The notes: generated by a model not told the origin, from the sequence alone. A DNA stretch of 34,620 nucleotides from Streptococcus suis (GCF_019794555.1 NZ_JAIMEP010000020.1:1-34620); one strand, 5' to 3'; counted from the stretch's first letter, positions 24,335 to 33,505 are shown. Numbers and translations are program-made.

Positions 24335-25321
24335 ATGATAGATTTTGGAATAATTGGCACTTCTCCTATCACTCACCAGTTTATCAAAGCAGCACTTCAA
24401 ACGAATAAATATCAATTTAGAGCTGTTTTTTCTCGAAACTATGATACAGCTGAATCCTTTGCAAAACCATATAAAAAGGTAGACTTGTTTACTGATTTTT
24501 CATCATTTTTATCTTCTGAAATTGACCTTGTTTACATTGCTAGTCCAAATTCCTTGCACTACCAGCAGGCAAAGGCCGTACTCTTGGCTGGAAAACACGC
24601 TATCGTTGAAAAGCCAATGGTATCAACTCCTTCAGAATTTGAAGATTTACGCCAAATTGCCTCTGAAAAAGGGCTATTCTTGTTTGAAGCAGCACGAAAC
24701 TTCCAAGAAGAATCCTTTCAGACGATTCGACAATTCTTGGCAGATAAATCCATTATCGGTGGGCATTTTTCTTATGCCAAATATTCTTCAAAAATGCCTG
24801 AATTACTAGCTGGAAATACTCCGAATATTTTTTCAGCTGATTTTTCAGGTGGCGCACTCATGGATCTTGGCGTCTATGCTGTTTATGCCGCCATAGGTCT
24901 TATCGGTGCCCCACATACAGCTCATTACGTAGCCCAACAATTACCATCTAGTGTTGATTTAAATGGGGTTGGGCAACTAGTCTATGAAAACTTTACTGTA
25001 GGTATTCAAGCAGGAAAAAATATGACCAGTCATCTACCTAGCGAAATCTATACTAGCGAAGGTACTTTGACCTTAAACGCTTGTCAGCATATCAGCTCTG
25101 CTATTTTTACAACAAATAATGGGGAGCAATACCAACTCCCCCTTGCATCAAAGGCCCAATCCATGATTGAAGAAGCCATACATTTTGCACAAGTCATCGA
25201 AGAGGCAAATCACCCATTGGCAGATCAGTGGTTAGATGTTGCTTCAGATGTTCACCGGACTCTCTATCTGATGCGTCAAGACGCAGGAATTACATTTAAG
25301 GCGGATACTCATGAAAACTAA
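24335..25321 (+). CDS. Gfo/Idh/MocA family oxidoreductase
   Basis: Encodes 328 residues. N-terminal Rossmann fold (FGIIGTSPITHQFIKAAL), then YIASPNSLHYQQAKAVLLAGKHAIVEKPM with the catalytic lysine in the EKP motif (about 92-94), and the C-terminal substrate domain with GGALMDLGVYAVYAAIGLIG (about 170-189). Members are NAD(P)-dependent dehydrogenases for sugars or related polyols; the substrate here is unknown. The first glycine-rich motif GIIGTSPIT is less canonical than GxGxxG. It overlaps the helicase gene by 11 bp, so both form one unit. No strong Shine-Dalgarno is seen. Confidence 0.9.
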   Translation: MIDFGIIGTSPITHQFIKAALQTNKYQFRAVFSRNYDTAESFAKPYKKVDLFTDFSSFLSSEIDLVYIASPNSLHYQQAKAVLLAGKHAIVEKPMVSTPSEFEDLRQIASEKGLFLFEAARNFQEESFQTIRQFLADKSIIGGHFSYAKYSSKMPELLAGNTPNIFSADFSGGALMDLGVYAVYAAIGLIGAPHTAHYVAQQLPSSVDLNGVGQLVYENFTVGIQAGKNMTSHLPSEIYTSEGTLTLNACQHISSAIFTTNNGEQYQLPLASKAQSMIEEAIHFAQVIEEANHPLADQWLDVASDVHRTLYLMRQDAGITFKADTHEN

Positions 25322-26393
25322 TTTCCCTTCTGTTTGGCAAGAAATGCTGGAAAAAGCTGGCTTTGATAGCTTGACTGATATTCAACAACAAGTATTTGAG
25401 CCGATTTTTACAGGAAAAGATTTACTTGCAATCAGTCCAACTGGAACAGGAAAGACACTAGCTTACCTCTGGCCAAGCCTACTTACTCTTACCCCCAAAA
25501 AATCCCAGCAATTATTGATTCTGGCTCCAAATACAGAATTAGCTGGGCAGATTTTTGAAGTGTGTAAAGGCTGGTCCGAAGCAATCGGATTACAAGCACA
25601 GTTATTCTTATCAGGATCCAGTCAAAAACGACAAATTGAACGATTAAAAAAAGGACCGGAAATCTTAATAGGTACACCTGGTCGCGTGTTTGAATTGATT
25701 AAATTAAAAAAAATAAAGATGATGAATATCAATACCATCATCTTAGATGAATTTGATCAGCTATTCTCTGATTCTCAATATCATTTTGTAGAAAAAATTA
25801 TCAACTATGTTCCTCGCAATCATCAATTGATCTATATGAGTGCAACTGCTAAATTTGATCGGCAAAAGATTTCACCTACTGTTGAAACAATCGATTTATC
25901 GGAGCAAAAATTAGACAATATTCAACACTATTATATGATGGTTGAAAAACGTGATAGACAAAACTTGTTGAGAAAATTTGCAAATGTGCCAGATTTTCGA
26001 GCATTGGCCTTCTTTAATAGCTTATCTGATCTTGGTGCAACTGAAGAACGACTAAACTACAACGGAGCTAATGCAATTTCTCTCGCTTCTGATGTCAATG
26101 TCAAGTTTAGAAAGGTCATTATTGATCGCTTTAAAGATCACCAGATCCAGCTCTTACTTGCCACAGATTTAGTAGCTCGTGGGATTGATATCGATAATTT
26201 AGAATGCGTCCTCAATTTTGAGGTTCCTTTTGACCAAGAAGCCTATACACATCGGGCTGGTCGAACCGGTCGAATGGGTAAGGATGGAGTGGTTATTACC
26301 CTTGTTTCAAATCCAAATGAACTCAAACAACTAAAAAAATATGCTTCTGTCCAAGAAGTTATCTTAAAAAATCAAGAGCTATATAAAATATAA
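25311..26393 (+). CDS. DEAD-box RNA helicase
   Basis: Encodes 360 residues, close to the minimal two-domain helicase core. Q motif and motif I SPTGTGKT (about 42-49), motif II is DEFD rather than DEAD (about 145), motif III SAT (about 176-178), motif IV/V ATDLVARGIDID, motif VI HRAGRTGR (about 321-328). There is almost no C-terminal tail, so it lacks an added RNA-binding domain. It is translationally coupled to the oxidoreductase. A role in RNA remodelling or cold growth is expected from the family. Confidence 0.93.
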   Translation: MKTNFPSVWQEMLEKAGFDSLTDIQQQVFEPIFTGKDLLAISPTGTGKTLAYLWPSLLTLTPKKSQQLLILAPNTELAGQIFEVCKGWSEAIGLQAQLFLSGSSQKRQIERLKKGPEILIGTPGRVFELIKLKKIKMMNINTIILDEFDQLFSDSQYHFVEKIINYVPRNHQLIYMSATAKFDRQKISPTVETIDLSEQKLDNIQHYYMMVEKRDRQNLLRKFANVPDFRALAFFNSLSDLGATEERLNYNGANAISLASDVNVKFRKVIIDRFKDHQIQLLLATDLVARGIDIDNLECVLNFEVPFDQEAYTHRAGRTGRMGKDGVVITLVSNPNELKQLKKYASVQEVILKNQELYKI

Positions 26394-26450
26394 TCTTTTC
26401 ACTTTCTATTAGTGCGACGCTATTTATCAACTGGTTAACCATCAATATAA

Positions 26451-26660
26451 TACTCAATGAAAATCAAAAGTATCCCAGTTTCAGCTATCTGGGAGATCTT
26501 AAAGGCTGGAAATATTGCGAACGGTGTTTATATCATTAAGCCGGCGATGGTTTTACACTGTTACTTTCTCATTTCAAGGTAACAGGCTGAAAAGCTCGAC
26601 TCGAACTTTTCACTCATCATGGCTTTTGACAATAGATAGTTTTGATTTTCAAAAAATGTA
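26451..26660. mobile_element. Second RUP-like MITE copy, right end decayed
   Basis: Begins TACTCAATGAAAATCAAA, as does the copy at 11483-11689, and shares CTGTTAC...GTAACAG with the following GCTGAAAAGCTC and CACTCATCA blocks. The right terminus TTTGATTTTC (26641-26650) matches but then runs into A-rich sequence without the expected GAGTA end. The copies are both close to 210 bp. With the next repeat this accounts for most of the 469-bp gap 26394-26862, which otherwise holds no gene. Confidence 0.6.
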
Positions 26661-26710
26661 TATTTTTCATCTCACAGTTACACACCCCTGGTCTGTACGA
26701 TTTCAATAAA

Positions 26711-26852
26711 AAGAAGGGGCTGAGCAAAAAGTCCAAAATTAACAAAACCGCATGAAATTCTTTGTCTAAAAACGTTGATTTCATGCGGTTTCTTATTTGT
26801 AAAAATAAAAAATATAAGTTAAATTTCGAGTCTTGTCCAGCCTCTTTTTTTT
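26711..26852. repeat. Nested inverted repeat / terminator-like element after pgdA
   Basis: An outer arm pair AAGGGGCTG (26714-26722) with CAGCCTCTT (26838-26846) encloses a perfect 14-bp-arm hairpin AAACCGCATGAAAT (26745-26758) with its inverse (26778-26791). On the minus strand the inner hairpin is followed by T-rich sequence, so it may also terminate pgdA; the outer copy resembles a dispersed streptococcal repeat that begins GAGGCTGG. No coding capacity. Confidence 0.6.
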
Positions 26853-26862
26853 TATTTAGTTA

Positions 26863-28266
26863 TTATTGCACTGGGGGAGCTGCCGAGTGCTGGTTGTAAT
26901 AAACAAATTGTGGATTCAAATTATTTCCTAAACTTTCTGAAACGGTAACCATACTGTACCCTTGAGAAGTTAAAAATTGCAATACCGAATCCATGCTCTT
27001 AACAGTTTCCTTATGAATATCATGCATCAAAATAAAGCACCCTGGACAAGCATTCGTCTTGACTTGGTTTAAAATCTCCTGTGGATTATGTGAAGACCAG
27101 TCTTGGGTATCCACATTCCAATAGATTGAAGGGAGATTCATTGCACTGGCCACTTTCTTATTCACAGCTCCATAAGGTGGACGGACTAAAACAGGACGCT
27201 GACCTACGGCTGTTTCTATCGCAACTTGCGTTTTTTCGATTTCTTGATGAATGGCATCTGGAGAAAGATTGGTTAAATTCGGATGGCTCCAAGAATGGTT
27301 TGCTATCTCGTGACCTTCGGCTTTCATCCGTTGTAAAATCCACTCATTTCCCTCGATATTCTGACCAATGACAAAGAAGGTCGCCTTAGCGTTGTATTTC
27401 TTCAACAAATCCAATACCAATGGTGTCGTGGACGGATTAGGACCATCATCAAATGTCAATGATATTTGGTGGGTCAACTTGTTATTCTCAATTCTCTGAA
27501 GTTCTTGCTTATATTGTTCAAGACTAGCCTGATCTGCATCTGTTAAATACTCACCAATAATAACTGGAAATAAGTCGGCTACTGGAATATCAAATGTCGG
27601 TAAAATTGTATTGGATGGTAAAACCAGTGTTAATTGACTGTTTTCATATGAAAAAACAAATGCATCTAAATCTGTTGCTTCAAATTGACTAACAAGTGCA
27701 TTTTTATCACTATCCGATTGATTATCTTGATCTAATTTTTCAATTAATTTAGCTACAATAATTTTTTTTGCAGCAATTGGATCAGAAAATATTCGACTCA
27801 AGGTAAACAATTGTTGCTCTTCAGTCAAAAGCAATTCACCTGCTGTTTCTTCACCATCTTTCTTAATGTCCATTTTAGAAAGATGATATTTTTCCCCTTT
27901 TATAACAACAGAACGAACTTTTCTGAAATTTGTTTTACCTAAGTGACTGCTGACTAAAAATATTCGATTAATATTGCCAGTGGGTTTGGTTTCCCCTAAC
28001 GTTTGGTGAACATATTCTACCATTTTATTCTCAACTAAACCAATTTTCTTGCCCGAATTGTCGGTTGGAATGGAAGCAATAACATGAGTAGACCCAACAT
28101 TTCCTGTTCTTAAGTTTGATTGCCCACTTTTTAAAAAGACACGTTCTTGTCTTTCGATGAACTGAGTTACCTGACTTTCTTGAACACGATGGTAAATCAC
28201 TAGACTTAAAAAACAAATCATACCAACCAACAGTAGATTGGTTAGTATCAATAATAATTTCTTCAT
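26863..28266 (-). CDS. pgdA: Peptidoglycan N-acetylglucosamine deacetylase
   Basis: Encodes 467 residues: an N-terminal membrane anchor (about 4-26), an extracellular linker domain and a C-terminal NodB polysaccharide deacetylase domain (about 268-445). Catalytic and metal residues are readable: TFDDGP (D273, D274), HSWSH (H324, H328), RPPYG (R362), D386 in WNVDTQDW and H415 in LMHDIH. It removes acetyl groups from peptidoglycan GlcNAc, which gives lysozyme resistance and is a virulence trait in streptococci. Start 28266 is supported by GAGGAG; an in-frame ATG at 28290 is rejected. Confidence 0.93.
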   Translation of the reverse strand: MKKLLLILTNLLLVGMICFLSLVIYHRVQESQVTQFIERQERVFLKSGQSNLRTGNVGSTHVIASIPTDNSGKKIGLVENKMVEYVHQTLGETKPTGNINRIFLVSSHLGKTNFRKVRSVVIKGEKYHLSKMDIKKDGEETAGELLLTEEQQLFTLSRIFSDPIAAKKIIVAKLIEKLDQDNQSDSDKNALVSQFEATDLDAFVFSYENSQLTLVLPSNTILPTFDIPVADLFPVIIGEYLTDADQASLEQYKQELQRIENNKLTHQISLTFDDGPNPSTTPLVLDLLKKYNAKATFFVIGQNIEGNEWILQRMKAEGHEIANHSWSHPNLTNLSPDAIHQEIEKTQVAIETAVGQRPVLVRPPYGAVNKKVASAMNLPSIYWNVDTQDWSSHNPQEILNQVKTNACPGCFILMHDIHKETVKSMDSVLQFLTSQGYSMVTVSESLGNNLNPQFVYYNQHSAAPPVQ

Positions 28267-28298
28267 ACGAGACTCCTCTTTCATATACACCTAAAACA

Positions 28299-28327
28299 AT
28301 ACTATAATATAATTTGTTTTTTGTCAA
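28299..28327 (-). promoter_or_regulatory. Promoter of pgdA
   Basis: TTGACA (28322-28327), 17-bp spacer, TAGTAT (28299-28304) on the minus strand. The -35 box is perfect; the -10 box is a weaker match. Confidence 0.65.
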
Positions 28328-28349
28328 GTCGTAACCCCAATCAAAGCAA

Positions 28350-28399
28350 AAAAAAATCAGCCCCATTCTCGTCAAAATGTTAACAATCGGTGCTGATTC
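28350..28399 (-). terminator. Terminator of gloA
   Basis: On the minus strand AATCAGC (28392-28398) pairs with GCTGATT (28355-28361) across a long loop, followed by a T run of nine. Confidence 0.65.
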
Positions 28400-28415
28400 T
28401 TTAGATATTTCTTGA

Positions 28416-28799
28416 TTAATCCGCTCGAATAACCTCTACACGGTATCCATCAGGATCTGTAACAAAATAATAACGACCTGGACTTCCTGGCAAGCCTTTT
28501 ATATCTGTCGTTGGATAGCCCAATGCTTTGTGTTTCACATTGTCCCCTTCTAAGTCATCCGAAGAAAGAGCTAGATGTGAGAAGCCATCTCCTACGATAT
28601 AGGGACCATGATCATAATTGTAGGTCAATTCAATCTCAAAGTCATCCCCTTCAAGTGCTAAGTAAACCAAGGTAAACTTGTGCTCTGGATAGTCCTTGCG
28701 ACGGGTTTCCTTAAATCCAAATCCCTCTTCATAAAATCTTTGAGATGCTTCTAGATTTTCAACACGCAAACATGCATGCAGCATTTTTTTACTTGCCAT
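28416..28799 (-). CDS. gloA: Lactoylglutathione lyase (VOC family, glyoxalase I)
   Basis: Encodes 127 residues, a vicinal oxygen chelate fold with two beta-alpha-beta-beta-beta modules. The candidate metal ligands are H8 (MLHACLRV), E57 (IELTYN), H76 (FSHLALS) and E123 (YRVEVI), the usual H-E-H-E set. It detoxifies methylglyoxal; firmicutes often lack glutathione, so the thiol cofactor is uncertain. AGGAGG precedes the start and TGATATACT lies at 28830-28838. Confidence 0.92.
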   Translation of the reverse strand: MASKKMLHACLRVENLEASQRFYEEGFGFKETRRKDYPEHKFTLVYLALEGDDFEIELTYNYDHGPYIVGDGFSHLALSSDDLEGDNVKHKALGYPTTDIKGLPGSPGRYYFVTDPDGYRVEVIRAD

Positions 28800-28829
28800 A
28801 ATAAATTCCTCCTACCATTTAATACCACC

Positions 28830-28838
28830 AGTATATCA
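28830..28838 (-). promoter_or_regulatory. Extended -10 promoter of gloA
   Basis: TGATATACT on the minus strand, about 30 bp before the start codon. Confidence 0.55.
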
Positions 28839-28870
28839 TACTCTCTATGAAAAATCCGATATTCAAAACT

Positions 28871-28893
28871 AAAAAAACCTGAGCGAACTCAGG
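28871..28893 (-). terminator. Terminator of gpmA
   Basis: On the minus strand CCTGAG-TTCG-CTCAGG is followed by seven T residues. This is a strong tetraloop terminator. Confidence 0.88.
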
Positions 28894-28904
28894 CCTTAGA
28901 TGAA

Positions 28905-29597
28905 TTATGCTTCCAAGTAGTACTCTTTCACAATGTTCAAGTTTTCATCCAATTCGAATACAAGTGGTGGGAAGTTTGGAATTTCCACATCCATGATTTC
29001 GTCATCAGACAATTGTTTGATATGTTTTACAAGGGCACGGATTGAGTTACCATGTGCACCTACGAACACGTTTTTACCGTCTTTCAATGCTGGAGCAATT
29101 TTATCTTCCCAGAATGGAAGGGCGCGCTCAAGCGTAACTTTCAAGTTTTCTGCATCTGGAATAACTGAGTCATCAAGATGTGCATAGCGACGGTCAGTGT
29201 GTGCTGAATGCTCATGATCTTTAGCCATTTCTGGTGGTAAAGTATCATAAGAACGACGCCAGATGTGCACTTGCTCATCACCAAATTCAGCAGCAGCTTC
29301 TGCTTTGTTCAAACCTGTCAATCCACCGTAGTGACGTTCGTTCAAACGCCAAGATTTTTCAACTGGTACCCACAATTGATCTGCAGCTTCAAGAGCCAAG
29401 TTTGTAGTCTTGATAGCACGTTTCAAAACAGATGTATAAGCAAGGTCAAATTCGATACCTGCTTCTTTGATTAATTTACCAGCATCAATTGCTTGTTGTG
29501 TACCTTTTTCAGACAAATCAACATCAGCCCAACCAGTGAAAAGGTTAGCTTTATTCCATTCAGACTCACCATGGCGAGCAAAAACCAATTTTACCAT
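28905..29597 (-). CDS. gpmA: 2,3-bisphosphoglycerate-dependent phosphoglycerate mutase
   Basis: Encodes 230 residues, the usual length for the dPGM type. The catalytic RHGESEWN motif has H9 as nucleophile, with [22 protein letters not shown] (about 85-106) and the second histidine in [13 protein letters not shown] (about 179-191). It interconverts 3- and 2-phosphoglycerate in glycolysis. AAAGGAGA precedes the start. It has a strong terminator and appears monocistronic. Compare the phosphatase-fold gene at 5904-6638, which belongs to the same superfamily but has lost its RHG motif. Confidence 0.97.
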   Translation of the reverse strand: MVKLVFARHGESEWNKANLFTGWADVDLSEKGTQQAIDAGKLIKEAGIEFDLAYTSVLKRAIKTTNLALEAADQLWVPVEKSWRLNERHYGGLTGLNKAEAAAEFGDEQVHIWRRSYDTLPPEMAKDHEHSAHTDRRYAHLDDSVIPDAENLKVTLERALPFWEDKIAPALKDGKNVFVGAHGNSIRALVKHIKQLSDDEIMDVEIPNFPPLVFELDENLNIVKEYYLEA

Positions 29598-29765
29598 TAT
29601 ATGGATTCTCCTTTAAATTTTGAGGTTCCCCTCTTGTACTTCTCTATTTTACACGAATTGATCAGAAAATGCTAGTTTTTCCACAATCTGTTTACGCTTA
29701 CATTTTTCTTTCTTGAAAATTCAGTCTGTAGACCTAGCTTTCTTCTTAGGATTTACGAAAAAAAG

Positions 29766-29774
29766 TGATATAAT
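29766..29774 (+). promoter_or_regulatory. Extended -10 promoter of the mevalonate operon
   Basis: TGATATAAT, 46 bp before the thiolase start codon. No clear -35 box. Confidence 0.65.
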
Positions 29775-29820
29775 AGTTAGGCTGAGCACGACTGTTCTGA
29801 TTAGATTTCAAGGAGAATTC

Positions 29821-31005
29821 ATGAAGAAAGTAGCTATCGTGTCTGCATTTCGTTCTGCTATCGGCAGTTTCGGAGGCAGTCTAAAAGATATAAATATTGC
29901 TGAACTTGGCGCACAGGTTCTCGAAGCAGCTTTACAAAACAAACAAATACCAGCTGACGTTGTAGATGAAGTTATTTTTGGCAACGTCCTTTCTGCTGGT
30001 CACGGACAAAATATTGCCCGCCAAATTGCTATTCGTGCGGGTATTCCAGAGACCACTTCTGCTTATGTGGTCAATAAGGTTTGCGGCTCTGGACTCAAAT
30101 CAGTCCTTCTTGCTGCTCAATCCATCCTTCTTGGCGATAACGACGTCGTTGTTGCTGGTGGTATCGAAATCATGAGTCAGGCGGCCTACTTAACTAAATC
30201 AAGCCGTTTTGGGAGTAAGTTTGGTCATATTACCTTGGAAGATTCCATGTTAACGGATGGTTTGACAGATGCCTTCAATGACTATCACATGGGTATTACC
30301 GCTGAAAATGTTGCCGAACGCTATCATGTCAGTCGCGAAGAGCAAGATGCATTTGCCCGCACCAGCCAAGAAAAGGCTGCAAAAGCTATCGCTGAAGGAC
30401 GTTTCACTGAAGAAATTGTTCCAATTAGGCTGAACAGTCGAAAAGGCGAAACTATTTTTGCCACAGATGAGTATCCTCGTCTGACGCCAATTGAAAAATT
30501 GGCAACACTCCGTCCATCATTCAAAAAGGATGGAACTGTCACCGCAGCTAATGCATCAGGTATCAACGACGGCTGTGCTGTCTTGGTACTCATGTCTGAT
30601 GAGAAAGCAAGAGAGCTAAATATTCAGCCACTTGCTTATATCGAAGCATACGCTACAAGCGGTTTAGATCCCGCATTGATGGGGCTTGGACCTATTACTG
30701 CTAGCCAAAAAGCGCTACAAAAACTGAATAAAACAGTCGAGGATATCGATCTATTCGAACTCAACGAGGCATTTGCAGCACAATCAATTCCAGTTGTCAA
30801 ACAACTCGGCATCGATCCTGCAAAAGTCAATGTCAATGGTGGAGCAATCGCACTAGGTCATCCAATTGGAGCAAGTGGTAGTCGGATTTTGGTTACCCTA
30901 ATCCATGAATTAATCAAGCAAAATAAAGAGCTCGGACTCTGTTCACTCTGCATTGGAGGGGGACAAGGAATTTCCCTTATCATTTCCAATGCTCAGACAA
31001 ACTAA
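29821..31005 (+). CDS. Acetyl-CoA C-acetyltransferase (thiolase)
   Basis: Encodes 394 residues, a biosynthetic-type thiolase that condenses two acetyl-CoA to acetoacetyl-CoA. The acyl-enzyme cysteine is C88 in NKVCGSGLKS; H347 lies in ALGHPIGASGSR and C377 in CSLCIGGGQG, the standard triad. Start 29821 is fixed by AAGGAG and by the homologous MKKVAIVSAFRSAIG N-terminus; a longer frame from 29713 is rejected. First gene of the operon with mvaS and mvaA, 25 bp apart from mvaS, supplying the substrate for HMG-CoA synthase. Confidence 0.95.
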   Translation: MKKVAIVSAFRSAIGSFGGSLKDINIAELGAQVLEAALQNKQIPADVVDEVIFGNVLSAGHGQNIARQIAIRAGIPETTSAYVVNKVCGSGLKSVLLAAQSILLGDNDVVVAGGIEIMSQAAYLTKSSRFGSKFGHITLEDSMLTDGLTDAFNDYHMGITAENVAERYHVSREEQDAFARTSQEKAAKAIAEGRFTEEIVPIRLNSRKGETIFATDEYPRLTPIEKLATLRPSFKKDGTVTAANASGINDGCAVLVLMSDEKARELNIQPLAYIEAYATSGLDPALMGLGPITASQKALQKLNKTVEDIDLFELNEAFAAQSIPVVKQLGIDPAKVNVNGGAIALGHPIGASGSRILVTLIHELIKQNKELGLCSLCIGGGQGISLIISNAQTN

Positions 31006-31030
31006 CCTAACCATTAACAAAGGAAACATT

Positions 31031-32185
31031 ATGAACATCGGTATTGATAAAATCGGTTTTGCGGCACCCGATTATGTTTTAGATTTGGCAGATTTGGCCC
31101 AAGCCCGCAATGTTGACCCCAATAAATTTAAAATTGGTCTTCTTCAATCAGAAATGGCTGTAGCTCCTGTCACTCAAGATATTATCAGTCTTGGTGCAAA
31201 GGCTGCTGAAGCCATTCTAACGGAAGAAGATAAACAAACCATTGATATGGTTATTGTCGGTACAGAATCTAGCGTAGATCAAAGTAAAGCAGCAGCTGTT
31301 ACCATTCATGGATTACTCGGCATCCAACCTTTTGCTCGTTCTATCGAGATGAAAGAGGCTTGTTACGGTGCAACTGCTGGCCTGAGCCTCGCTAAAAGCC
31401 ACATCTCTCAATTTCCAGAATCTAAAGTCTTGGTTATTGCCAGTGATATTGCCAAATATGGAGTTGCATCAGGTGGCGAACCTACCCAAGGTGCTGGGGC
31501 AGTTGCCATGTTGGTAACCGCAAACCCACGAATTTTGGTCCTCAACAATGATAATGTCTGCCAGACACGTGACATCTACGACTTCTGGCGTCCTAACTAC
31601 GACAAATATCCACGTGTTAATGGTAAATTTTCTACTGAACAATATACCGATTGCTTGACAACAACTTTCGACTATTATCAACAAAAAACAGGCAAAACAC
31701 TTAAAGACTTTGCTGCCATGTGCTTACATATTCCATTCTCCAAACAAGGCCTTAAAGGATTGCAAGCTATTGCTCAGGATAAAGAAACTCTTAGTCGCTT
31801 GACCGAACGTTTCCAGGAAGCTATCGTCTATAATAAAGTCGTCGGCAACATCTACACTGGCTCTATTTTCCTCTCTCTTCTTTCCCTTTTGGAAAATAGC
31901 AGAGCGTTAGAGGCTGGGGATCAAATCCTCTTTTATAGTTATGGTAGCGGTGCTGTCTGTGAGATTTTTAGCGGATCCCTTGTTGAGGGTTATCAGGACT
32001 ACTTAGAAGAGAATCGTTTAGAACAACTCAATGAGCGTACAAAACTCAGTGTAGAAGAATATGAACAAGTCTTCTTTGAAGAAGTGTCTCTTGATGAAAA
32101 CGGAACATCTCTTGACCTACCAGCAGACCAAAGTCCCTTTGCCCTTATCAAAGTGGAAAACCACAAACGTATCTATCGTATATAG
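31031..32185 (+). CDS. mvaS: Hydroxymethylglutaryl-CoA synthase
   Basis: Encodes 384 residues. It condenses acetoacetyl-CoA with acetyl-CoA to HMG-CoA. The acyl-enzyme cysteine is C111 in MKEACYGATAG, the general base is E79 in VGTESSVDQSK, and the histidine is in the LCLHIPF-like block MCLHIPFSKQG. Start 31031 has AAAGGAAA upstream; the longer frame from 30953 overlaps the thiolase and is rejected. A stable hairpin separates it from mvaA. Confidence 0.95.
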   Translation: MNIGIDKIGFAAPDYVLDLADLAQARNVDPNKFKIGLLQSEMAVAPVTQDIISLGAKAAEAILTEEDKQTIDMVIVGTESSVDQSKAAAVTIHGLLGIQPFARSIEMKEACYGATAGLSLAKSHISQFPESKVLVIASDIAKYGVASGGEPTQGAGAVAMLVTANPRILVLNNDNVCQTRDIYDFWRPNYDKYPRVNGKFSTEQYTDCLTTTFDYYQQKTGKTLKDFAAMCLHIPFSKQGLKGLQAIAQDKETLSRLTERFQEAIVYNKVVGNIYTGSIFLSLLSLLENSRALEAGDQILFYSYGSGAVCEIFSGSLVEGYQDYLEENRLEQLNERTKLSVEEYEQVFFEEVSLDENGTSLDLPADQSPFALIKVENHKRIYRI

Positions 32186-32196
32186 AAGCCAAAATG

Positions 32197-32223
32197 GCGC
32201 CCTTTGGCTCATCCAAAGGGCGC
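32197..32223 (+). promoter_or_regulatory. Intercistronic hairpin between mvaS and mvaA
   Basis: Perfect 11-bp stem GCGCCCTTTGG / CCAAAGGGCGC with a 5-nt loop, followed by only TTTCTTG. The T tail is too weak for full termination. It may attenuate mvaA, stabilise mvaS mRNA or mark a processing site. Confidence 0.65.
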
Positions 32224-32245
32224 TTTCTTGTAGAAAGAGGAAACT

Positions 32246-33505
32246 ATGTCAACTTTTTCCGGATTTTATAAAAAATTACGCCAAGAACGCATTGATATTC
32301 TCCATCAGAATCATTCCCTATCCGAAGATAGCTTAGACGTTCTATACAAAGACGAAAACCTGCCAGAAACAATTGCGGGAAAGATGGCAGAAAATCATCT
32401 AGGAACATTCTCCTTACCTTTTTCTGTACTCCCAGAACTTCTAGTGGATAGACAGACTCATTCTGTACCCATGGTCACTGAGGAACCTTCTGTGGTTGCA
32501 GCTGCGTCTTTCGGAGCCAAAATCATCGCTAAATCTGGCGGTTTTACAACGACTATTCATAACCGTATCATGATTGGACAAGTTGCACTCTACGATATTT
32601 CGGACCATAGCAAAGCGACACAGGCGATTCTTGACCAGAAGGAGAGTATTTTAGAAACTGCCAATCAAGCACACCCTTCTATTGTTAAACGAGGGGGTGG
32701 TGCAAGAGAATTGACTGTTGAGAGTAAGGACGAGTTTTTGATTGTCTATCTTCAGGTTGATGTACAAGAAGCCATGGGAGCCAATATCCTCAATAACATG
32801 TTAGAAGCTATTAAGGATGACTTAGAAGAGCTCAGCAAGGGACAGGCTTTGATGGGAATCCTCTCCAACTATGCAACGGAGTCACTGGTCACCGCCCAAT
32901 GCCATATTGCCATCCCTAGTCTGGCTACCAGCTCTGCCATTGCTCAAGAAACTGCTCAAAAAATAGCCCTGGCAAGTAAACTGGCGCAAGTGGACCCTTA
33001 TCGTGCTGCGACACATAACAAGGGGATTTTTAATGGTATAGATGCTGTCGTTATCGCTACAGGAAATGACTGGCGGGCAGTCGAAGCCGGGGCCCATGCT
33101 TATGCCAGCCGTGATGGACAATACAAGGGGCTTTCTACTTGGTCCATTGATGGTGAGCACTTGGTCGGCTCCATCACCCTACCTCTTCCGATTGCCTCCG
33201 TCGGTGGCTCTATCGGGCTCAATCCAAAGGTAGCAGTCGCTTTTGACCTTCTCCAACAACCAAAGGCACGCCAATTAGCTTCTATCATCGCTTCTGTCGG
33301 TCTCTGTCAGAACTTTGCTGCCCTGCGTGCTCTTGTTACTTCAGGGATTCAGGCTGGTCACATGAAGCTTCAGGCAAAATCCCTAGCGCTACTTGCTGGT
33401 GCCGAGGAGCATGAAGTAGATCAACTAGCCCAACTCCTGCGGAAAGAAAAGCACAGCAACCTAGAAACTGCTCAAAACTTATTAGCAAAAATGAGAGAAC
33501 ATTAA
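32246..33505 (+). CDS. mvaA: Hydroxymethylglutaryl-CoA reductase, class II (degradative type)
   Basis: Encodes 419 residues. It reduces HMG-CoA to mevalonate, the committed step to isopentenyl diphosphate and the target of statins for class I enzymes. The catalytic glutamate is in MVTEEPSVVAAAS (about E80), the lysine in ATHNKGIFNGIDAVV, the aspartate in VIATGNDWRAVEAGAHAY, and the late histidine in AGHMKLQAKS. The class II form is shorter than class I and has no membrane anchor, as here. AGAGGAAA precedes the start, and a bidirectional terminator follows. Confidence 0.95.
   Translation: MSTFSGFYKKLRQERIDILHQNHSLSEDSLDVLYKDENLPETIAGKMAENHLGTFSLPFSVLPELLVDRQTHSVPMVTEEPSVVAAASFGAKIIAKSGGFTTTIHNRIMIGQVALYDISDHSKATQAILDQKESILETANQAHPSIVKRGGGARELTVESKDEFLIVYLQVDVQEAMGANILNNMLEAIKDDLEELSKGQALMGILSNYATESLVTAQCHIAIPSLATSSAIAQETAQKIALASKLAQVDPYRAATHNKGIFNGIDAVVIATGNDWRAVEAGAHAYASRDGQYKGLSTWSIDGEHLVGSITLPLPIASVGGSIGLNPKVAVAFDLLQQPKARQLASIIASVGLCQNFAALRALVTSGIQAGHMKLQAKSLALLAGAEEHEVDQLAQLLRKEKHSNLETAQNLLAKMREH

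Noticed and set aside
28933..29474. Long frames antisense to gpmA
   Set aside because: They are antisense shadows of a highly conserved glycolytic gene and lack start signals.
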